Source: a virus. Taken from it: a stretch of 30,507 nt of DNA. A program made the position numbers and the translations under genes. Below, piece by piece: positions 25,684 through 30,507 of the stretch; the stretch's first letter is position 1; the number at the start of each line of letters is the position of its first letter. The notes beneath the pieces were generated by a model, which saw only the letters and a program-made list of their open reading frames with translations, ran no database searches and had not been told where the DNA came from. The stretch spans positions 1 through 30,507 of the IMG/VR virus record IMGVR_UViG_3300023179_005305. One strand, written 5' to 3'.

Positions 25684-25711
25684 ATATGGAGGAGTGAAAG
25701 CTCCTCCATAT
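25684..25711 (+). promoter_or_regulatory. GNRA-capped stem-loop between genes 19 and 20
   Basis: An 11-bp perfect stem pairs 25684-25694 with 25701-25711. The six-base loop region TGAAAG can close as a U-G pair over a GAAA tetraloop. No T run follows, so it is not a classic rho-independent terminator. A role in RNA stability, processing or attenuation between the highly expressed tube gene and the less abundant portal is likely. Confidence 0.6.
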
Positions 25712-25717
25712 ATGGAG
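25704..25717 (+). promoter_or_regulatory. Alternative RBS-masking palindrome of gene 20
   Basis: CTCCATATATGGAG is a perfect 14-base palindrome. Its right end GGAG (25714-25717) is the gene 20 Shine-Dalgarno, five bases before the ATG. Its left half is also the right arm of the larger stem-loop, so the two structures exclude each other. Confidence 0.5.
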
Positions 25718-25722
25718 TAAAC

Positions 25723-27306
25723 ATGGCAGAATTATTCGGGTTTGAGATTCGTCGTAAAGGGCAATCTCAATCTCAAGAAGAAGATAAACTACAAACATTT
25801 ACACCCAAGCCTGAAGATGATGGTGCTCTTGTTGTTGCATCAGGTGGTGCTTATGGAACATATGTAGATTTAGAAGGTTCAGCTAGAACAGAAGCCGAAT
25901 TAGTAACCAAATATAGAGACATGTTACAGCACTCAGAAGTAGAGAATGCTGTGGATGATGTCGTCAATGAAGCCATTATTGTAGAAAAAGGTGTTAAAAC
26001 AGTTGAAATTAATTTAGATCAAGTAAAGATTTCAGCTAATATTAAAAAACTTATAATTGATGAATTCGATATAATTTTAAAACTTTTAAATTTTAATTCA
26101 CAGCCTTATGAAGTATTTAAAAATTGGTATGTTGATGGTAGATGTTATTATCATGTTGTTATTGATATTAATGATCTCAAGGGTGGTATTAAAGAATTAA
26201 GACTTATCGATCCAAGAAAGATCAGAAAAGTCAGAGAGGTCAAAAAAAAGAAAGATCAAACTATTAGAGATGGAGTTACTTTAACTAAGACTGTTAATGA
26301 ATATTTTGTTTATAATGACAAAGGGTTTGCATCTCTTAATAACTCCTTATCTCAAACTGTTGGAGCACAAGGTTTAAAAATTGCTAAAGATTCTATAATT
26401 CATTGTACATCTGGATTACTTGATACTAACTCAACTTTAGTTCTTTCCCATCTTCATAAAGCTATCAAGCCTTTGAATCAATTAAGAGCACTAGAAGATG
26501 CTACAGTAATCTACAGAATTTCAAGAGCTCCTGAAAGAAGAATATTTTATATTGATGTTGGTAATTTACCCAAGATGAAAGCCGAACAATATCTTAGAGA
26601 TATGATGGTTCGACATAAAAATAAGCTTGTCTATGATTCTTCTACTGGAGAAATTAGAGATGATAGAAAGTTTATGACGATGTTAGAAGATTATTGGTTA
26701 CCTAGAAGAGAGGGCAATAGGGGAACAGAGATTACTACACTACCTGCTGGACAAAATTTGGGTGAAATGGAAGACGTGCTATATTTCCAAAAAAAGTTAT
26801 ATAGATCTTTATTAGTTCCCGAGACTAGGATAAATCAAGATGCAACCTTTAGTATGGGAAGAGAAACTGAAATAACTAGAGAAGAAATTAAATTTTCTAA
26901 ATTTGTTGACAGACTAAGAACTAAATTTTGTCAATTATTTTTAAAATCGTTGGAAAAGCAATTAATATTGAAACAAGTTCTTACAATAGATGATTGGAGA
27001 GAAATAAGTTCTTCCATTACCTTTGATTTTGCAAGAGATAATTATTTTGCTCAACTTAAAGAAATGCAGATTCTTAACGAAAGGATGTCAGCTATTACTA
27101 ATATTCAACCTGTAATAGGTAAATATTTTTCTAATACATGGGTTCGTAAAAATATTTTATTACAAACAGAAGAGGGTATGGAATCTATGGATAAGGAAAT
27201 AGCAGAGGAAGAAACTATTCCTCAATATCAGAATCAAGATGAAACTACAAATGTTAATCCTCCTAGCCCTTTAAATGGTCAAAGACCTCCTCCCACAGCA
27301 CAATAA
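25723..27306 (+). CDS. gp20: Portal vertex protein gp20
   Basis: This 527-residue portal protein is nearly the same length as T4 gp20 (524). Landmarks are ARTEAELVTKYRDML near 55-69, HSEVENAVDDVVNEAII near 71-87, RLIDPRKIRKVREV near 160-173, RAPERRIFYIDVGNLPKMKA near 268-287, and ETRINQDATFSMGRETEITR near 366-385. It forms the dodecameric ring at the prohead vertex, nucleates head assembly, and is the channel for packaging by gp17. The Pro- and Gln-rich C terminus (PPSPLNGQRPPPTAQ) is probably disordered. It is preceded by a complex RNA structure. Confidence 0.97.
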   Translation: MAELFGFEIRRKGQSQSQEEDKLQTFTPKPEDDGALVVASGGAYGTYVDLEGSARTEAELVTKYRDMLQHSEVENAVDDVVNEAIIVEKGVKTVEINLDQVKISANIKKLIIDEFDIILKLLNFNSQPYEVFKNWYVDGRCYYHVVIDINDLKGGIKELRLIDPRKIRKVREVKKKKDQTIRDGVTLTKTVNEYFVYNDKGFASLNNSLSQTVGAQGLKIAKDSIIHCTSGLLDTNSTLVLSHLHKAIKPLNQLRALEDATVIYRISRAPERRIFYIDVGNLPKMKAEQYLRDMMVRHKNKLVYDSSTGEIRDDRKFMTMLEDYWLPRREGNRGTEITTLPAGQNLGEMEDVLYFQKKLYRSLLVPETRINQDATFSMGRETEITREEIKFSKFVDRLRTKFCQLFLKSLEKQLILKQVLTIDDWREISSSITFDFARDNYFAQLKEMQILNERMSAITNIQPVIGKYFSNTWVRKNILLQTEEGMESMDKEIAEEETIPQYQNQDETTNVNPPSPLNGQRPPPTAQ

Positions 27307-27311
27307 CATAA

Positions 27312-27319
27312 TATAAATA
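27312..27319 (+). promoter_or_regulatory. TATAAATA motif before gene 67
   Basis: An exact late octamer in the 25-base gap after gene 20. The predicted start would fall within the TTGGAG ribosome site at 27321-27326, which makes it doubtful as a working promoter for gene 67. It could serve downstream genes. Confidence 0.3.
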
Positions 27320-27331
27320 TTTGGAGTAAAT

Positions 27332-27535
27332 ATGTCTACTGATAACACACCTTATTATGAAATCATAGATTTTGCAGCTAACGAAAAACCGGTTGATTTT
27401 GTAAATAAATTCAATGAGTTAATGTTCAAGAAAGCTTATGATGCAGTTGAGAAGTATAAACAGGACATAGCAAATAATTATTTCAGTATTCAACCTGAAG
27501 AAAAAGAAGAGGAAATCTCTGATGAAGACGCTTAA
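27332..27535 (+). CDS. gp67: Prohead core protein gp67-like
   Basis: A 67-residue protein directly after the portal gene, in the position of T4 gene 67 (80 residues). It has an N-terminal helix-forming segment (EIIDFAANEKPVDFVNKFNE at about 10-29), further basic/acidic helix AVEKYKQDIANNYF, and a very acidic tail PEEKEEEISDEDA. In T4, gp67 is a scaffold core component cut by gp21 during head maturation. Assignment rests on size, position, the conserved FVNKFNELM-like helix and the acidic tail. It overlaps the next gene by 14 bases. Confidence 0.8.
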   Translation: MSTDNTPYYEIIDFAANEKPVDFVNKFNELMFKKAYDAVEKYKQDIANNYFSIQPEEKEEEISDEDA

Positions 27536-28103
27536 ACAAATTTTCGGAGAAGTTTACGGTCCTGATACTAAGGATGGTAAAGCATTCGTCCAAAAACACG
27601 TAACGGTAAAAACAGATGATGCCAATGGTAATGGTGACGATGTTTTTCAAGCTACCAAGGTTAAAACAGCAAAACGAAAAGAAGAACGACATGGTTACGA
27701 TGGCGGAGAAGATGAGAAGGTTTACGAATCAGATGATTCTCAAGTACTTCTAGATTTCATCAACGAAGAAGAAATCAACGAGATGGAAAAGTCTATGGCA
27801 TACGCTACAGGAACAAAGCGTGCTATGCAAATGACTGGAGATAAGCCTCCTCTTGAAAAATCCACCATAAAGAAAGCACATAAAATTGCAAAAGCAATGT
27901 TGAGGAAAGAAGAGCACGATCCAGAAATGTTTCAGCAATTTGTTAGTGAAAGATATGATGATCTTTCACAAGAAGATTTAGAATTAATTGAATCAATTTA
28001 CAATGAAATGGATCAAGAAGATACTGAAACGTTTTTAGATTTGTTAGATAAAGGTGAATTAGATAGTTTCTTGGATCAATTAGCTCAAGTATTAGAGGAT
28101 TAA
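27522..28103 (+). CDS. Putative prohead core / structural protein in gp68 position
   Basis: A 193-residue, highly charged protein located where T4 has gene 68 (141 residues). The N-terminal half contains KTLKQIFGEVYGPDTKDGKA and the segment HGYDGGEDEKVYES (around 57-70), a phrase I associate with prohead-region proteins of marine T4-like phages. The second half is helical and acidic: INEMEKSMAYATGTKRAM near 85-102, KKAHKIAKAMLRKEEHDPE near 117-135, and repeated D/E-L-rich helices at the end. It may be a scaffold component processed by gp21. Direct homology to T4 gp68 cannot be seen. A GAGGAAA ribosome site precedes the ATG. Confidence 0.6.
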   Translation: MKTLKQIFGEVYGPDTKDGKAFVQKHVTVKTDDANGNGDDVFQATKVKTAKRKEERHGYDGGEDEKVYESDDSQVLLDFINEEEINEMEKSMAYATGTKRAMQMTGDKPPLEKSTIKKAHKIAKAMLRKEEHDPEMFQQFVSERYDDLSQEDLELIESIYNEMDQEDTETFLDLLDKGELDSFLDQLAQVLED

Positions 28104-28104
28104 T

Positions 28105-28368
28105 ATGGCAGAGGTTATTAAACTTGTTGGGTTTGAAGTTACGCTTAATGCTACAGCTAATTTGGTAGCGAATGCGGTTTTGGTAAAAATTTCTAATGCA
28201 AATTCTACAACTGCATCAGTAATAACCGTTGTTAATTCATCTGGAGCTAATACAGCAAACACAACTTTGTTACCTTTGACAGAAATTTATCTACAAAAGC
28301 CTACTGATTCTAAATTAATTAGTTCTTTAACGTCTTTAGTCACAGCAACTCCAATAGCGTTTTCTTAA
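28105..28368 (+). CDS. Small unknown protein in the prohead operon
   Basis: An 87-residue protein I do not recognise. It is poor in charged residues and rich in Ala, Asn, Thr, Ser, Val and Leu, with alternating hydrophobic patterns (IKLVGFEVTLNATANLV, AVLVKISNANSTTASVITVV) that suggest an all-beta domain of about 80 residues. It has no signal peptide, although the Ala/Val runs could resemble one. GAGGA precedes the ATG by a suitable distance. It lies between the gp68-position gene and the protease, one base after the former and nine before the latter. Its place suggests a minor head or decoration component, but nothing in the sequence proves it. Confidence 0.75.
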   Translation: MAEVIKLVGFEVTLNATANLVANAVLVKISNANSTTASVITVVNSSGANTANTTLLPLTEIYLQKPTDSKLISSLTSLVTATPIAFS

Positions 28369-28377
28369 GGATCAAAA

Positions 28378-29031
28378 ATGAAGTTAATGATAGAACAAGT
28401 TGAGAACGTGAAGTTCGTCGTAGAAGAAAAAGAAGGCAGAAAAAAGTTCTACATTACAGGTCCTTTTATTCAAACTGAACAACAAAATCGTAATGGTCGT
28501 GTTTATAGGATGTCCTACATGAATAATGTTGTAGAAAAATACAACAATGATTATGTACAAACGGGACGAGCTTTAGGAGAATTAGGTCATCCAAGCGGCC
28601 CAACAATTGGTTTAGATAGAGTTTCTCATAAGATTGTTTCCTTGAAAAGAGAAGGAAATGATTTTATAGGTAAGGCTGAAATCCTTGGAACGCCAATGGG
28701 TAACATTGCTAGGAATCTTTTGGAGAGTGGTGTTCAGTTAGGGGTATCTACTAGAGGGATGGGATCGATCAAAGAGAAGAATGGGATCATGGAAGTTCAG
28801 GATGATTTCTATCTTGCTACTGCTGCTGATATTGTTGCAGATCCTTCAGCTCCTAATGCTTTTGTTCAAGGTATTATGGAGGGAGTTGAATGGATTTGGG
28901 ATAACGGTTTGTTGAAGCAGCAGTCGGTAGAAAGTTATAAGAAAAATATTAAAAAAGTTTCAAGAGCTGAATACGAAGAAACTGCTATAAAAATCTTCGA
29001 ACATTTCCTAAGTTCTGTAAGAAATAAATAA
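28378..29031 (+). CDS. gp21: Prohead core protease gp21
   Basis: This 217-residue serine protease matches T4 gp21 in length (212). Catalytic candidates are H71 in ALGELGHPSGP and S124 in LGVSTRGMGS, the His/Ser pair of the T4 prohead protease family. Landmarks include GPFIQTEQQNRNGRVYRMSY near 28-47, GKAEILGTPMGN near 98-109 and ATAADIVADPSAPNAFVQGI near 146-165. It sits in the scaffold core and cleaves gp22, gp67, gp23 and others after L/I-x-E during head maturation. AAGGAT precedes the ATG. Confidence 0.96.
   Translation: MKLMIEQVENVKFVVEEKEGRKKFYITGPFIQTEQQNRNGRVYRMSYMNNVVEKYNNDYVQTGRALGELGHPSGPTIGLDRVSHKIVSLKREGNDFIGKAEILGTPMGNIARNLLESGVQLGVSTRGMGSIKEKNGIMEVQDDFYLATAADIVADPSAPNAFVQGIMEGVEWIWDNGLLKQQSVESYKKNIKKVSRAEYEETAIKIFEHFLSSVRNK
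29023..29030 (+). promoter_or_regulatory. Candidate late promoter AATAAATA before gene 22
   Basis: One mismatch from the late octamer and overlapping the gene 21 stop codon. The predicted RNA start near 29037 leaves the AAGGAG ribosome site at 29055-29060 intact. AT-richness of the gap makes chance occurrence possible. Confidence 0.35.
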
Positions 29032-29068
29032 ATTTATATATATTACATATATTTAAGGAGTTACTTTA

Positions 29069-30106
29069 ATGGCTAAAGGAAAATCATTCGGAGACGTTGT
29101 TAAATCAGTGATCTCTGAAGAAAAGAATATAGATGAAAAGGTAGAAGTTGGTGGTGGTACTACAGGGACTTCATACAGTGTCGATTCTCATGGTGGTCAA
29201 ACACCAGCTCGAACCGCTGATAAACGTAATAGTGAAGCTATGCAAAAGGTCAACGATCCCAATAACACACCTATAGAAATAACACCTTCCGATAACAATG
29301 TTAAACCTACTGGTGATAATTCTGCTTCCAATAGGTCTAGTGTTGCTGCTAAACCTAGTAGTGCATCTTCTATGAAAGAGCATATTGATGCTATTTTTAA
29401 TGGAGAAGATTTATCTGAAGATTTTAGGACAAAAGCAACTACAATTTTTGAAGCAGCTGTTGCTGCTCAACTGCAAGAAGAAGTAAACAGGTTAGAAGAA
29501 GAATATCAACAGTTACTTGAACAGAGTTTCGAAAACCTTACAGAAGAATTGGTAGAAAAGATTGATCAATATATGACTTATGCTGTAGAACAGTGGATGA
29601 ATGAAAATCAAGTAGCTATTGAATCTTCTTTAAAATCGGAAATAACTGAAGGTTTTATGAATGGATTAAAAACTCTCTTTTCAGAACACTATATAGAAAT
29701 TCCTGAAGATAAGGTTGATGTTCTAGGTGAGATGGCAAATAAAGTTCAAGAGTTGGAAGAGAAATTAAATTCTATTATTGAAGAAAATATTCAATTGAAG
29801 ACTCAACTTAGTGAGAACACTCGCGAAAAAATTATTATTGATGTATCCGAAGGCCTTGCTGCAACTCAAATCGAAAAGCTAGCAATTTTAGCCGAAGGTG
29901 TTGACTTTGATACTCCTGAAAATTTTAGAAAGAAGATGGAGATTGTCAAGGAGAACTACTTCCCTTCAGTAAATTCATTAAAGCAATTGTTTGATGAAAT
30001 TGAAGAAGAAGCTTTAGCTTTAAATGAAGAGCAGACAAAGAGAATTGCGGTAGATCCATCGGTTAGTGCTTATGTTTCTGCTTTGTCAAGAACAGTAAAG
30101 AAATAA
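29069..30106 (+). CDS. gp22: Scaffolding prohead core protein gp22
   Basis: A 345-residue protein between the protease and the capsid gene, longer than T4 gp22 (269). The first 100 residues are low-complexity, rich in Ser, Thr, Asn and Gly. From SMKEHIDAIFNGEDLSEDFR (101-120) the conserved marine gp22 core begins, with TIFEAAVAAQLQEEVNRLEE at 125-144 starting a coiled coil, YAVEQWMNENQVAIES near 171-186, EHYIEIPEDKVDVL near 206-219, a second coiled coil at about 222-250, and an acidic C-terminal half. It forms the internal core on which gp23 assembles, and is degraded by gp21 after assembly. Confidence 0.94.
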   Translation: MAKGKSFGDVVKSVISEEKNIDEKVEVGGGTTGTSYSVDSHGGQTPARTADKRNSEAMQKVNDPNNTPIEITPSDNNVKPTGDNSASNRSSVAAKPSSASSMKEHIDAIFNGEDLSEDFRTKATTIFEAAVAAQLQEEVNRLEEEYQQLLEQSFENLTEELVEKIDQYMTYAVEQWMNENQVAIESSLKSEITEGFMNGLKTLFSEHYIEIPEDKVDVLGEMANKVQELEEKLNSIIEENIQLKTQLSENTREKIIIDVSEGLAATQIEKLAILAEGVDFDTPENFRKKMEIVKENYFPSVNSLKQLFDEIEEEALALNEEQTKRIAVDPSVSAYVSALSRTVKK

Positions 30107-30110
30107 GTTT

Positions 30111-30118
30111 TATAAATA
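30111..30118 (+). promoter_or_regulatory. Late promoter TATAAATA for gene 23
   Basis: An exact T4 late -10 octamer, ending 30 bases before the capsid gene ATG. The predicted RNA start near 30125 leaves AAGGGG (30135-30140) as ribosome site, eight bases before the ATG. T4 gene 23 likewise has its own strong late promoter. Confidence 0.7.
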
Positions 30119-30148
30119 AAAATAACCATATAACAAGGGGAAACACAA

Positions 30149-30507
30149 ATGTACGTAACTGAAGAACTTCAATCAAAATGGGGTCCAGTTCTTGATCACG
30201 AGGATCTTCCTTCGATTAAGGACATCCATAAGCGTAGTGTAACTGCAACTGTCTTAGAAAACACGGAGCGCGCTCTTCGCGAAGCTGGTGCTATTGCTGG
30301 TGGTCAGTTTCTTACGGAAGCCCCAGTAAACGTTGCTGGTAACATGAGCAATTTCGATCCAGTGTTGATTAGCTTAGTTCGCCGTGCAATGCCCAATCTC
30401 ATGGCCTATGATGTTTGCGGCGTTCAGCCAATGACAGGTCCTACTGGTCTAATTTTTGCAATGCGTGCTAAGTATGCTAACAGCTCAGCATTGGGTGATG
30501 AGACCTT
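30149..30507 (+). CDS. gp23: Major capsid protein gp23 (3'-truncated by the window)
   Basis: The frame is open from the ATG at 30149 to the window end, giving 119 codons. The protein starts MYVTEELQSKWGPVLDHEDL and continues with IKDIHKRSVTATVLENTERA, GGQFLTEAP near 51-59, FDPVLISLVRRAMPNLMAYD and VQPMTGPTGLIFAMRA. These are clear T4-like gp23 signatures. LTE at 55-57 marks the probable gp21 cleavage site that removes the N-terminal propeptide. Its six arginine codons are all CGC or CGT, unlike most neighbours, which often use AGA, as expected for the most abundant protein. Confidence 0.96.
   Translation, partial: MYVTEELQSKWGPVLDHEDLPSIKDIHKRSVTATVLENTERALREAGAIAGGQFLTEAPVNVAGNMSNFDPVLISLVRRAMPNLMAYDVCGVQPMTGPTGLIFAMRAKYANSSALGDET

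Overview
The window is a piece of a T4-like contractile-tailed bacteriophage genome, very probably marine and AT-rich. Every gene lies on the + strand. The right-hand third carries an ordered T4-type morphogenesis block, recognisable gene by gene: 13, 14, 15, 16, 17, 18, 19, 20, 67, a gene in the 68 position, one small unknown gene, 21, 22 and the start of 23 (major capsid). The order and protein styles fit the marine T4-like phages (cyanomyovirus or pelagimyovirus type) better than enteric T4. I cannot name the host, and I see no photosynthesis genes, tRNA genes, integrase, transposase or CRISPR array.

Left region (1-7533): the 3' part of one giant gene. The frame is already open at base 1, so its start lies outside the window. 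The visible 2,510 residues are about 46 tandem RCC1-type repeats, enough for six or seven seven-bladed beta-propellers. It is probably a large virion adhesin or fibre-like protein, but that role is inferred.

Middle region (7579-18629): twelve tightly packed genes whose neighbours overlap by 1 to 23 bases or are separated by 1 to 6 bases, so they should behave as one translationally coupled operon. They encode five glycosyltransferase-like domains, five SAM-dependent methyltransferase domains (one FkbM type), three 2-oxoglutarate/Fe(II) dioxygenase-like domains, a sulfotransferase, and an APS-kinase-like protein fused to a HIGH-superfamily nucleotidylyltransferase domain. Three of the genes are multidomain fusions. 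Together they look like a pathway that builds and decorates (hydroxylates, glycosylates, methylates, sulfates) a protein-linked or surface glycan. The adjacent RCC1 protein, another virion protein, or the host surface are the candidate targets. This cassette is the most likely under-described system in the window.

Right region (18667-30507): neck (13, 14), sheath terminator (15), terminase (16, 17), tail sheath and tube (18, 19), portal (20), prohead core and protease (67, 68-like, 21, 22) and capsid (23, cut by the window end). TATAAATA-like T4 late promoter motifs lie in the gaps before 18, 19, 67, 22 and 23, and a CTAAATA motif lies before 13. Two leaders carry striking RNA structures. The gene 13 Shine-Dalgarno sequence sits in a hairpin that contains a late-promoter-like motif. 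The gene 20 leader can form two mutually exclusive hairpins. No stretch longer than about 60 bases lacks a gene.
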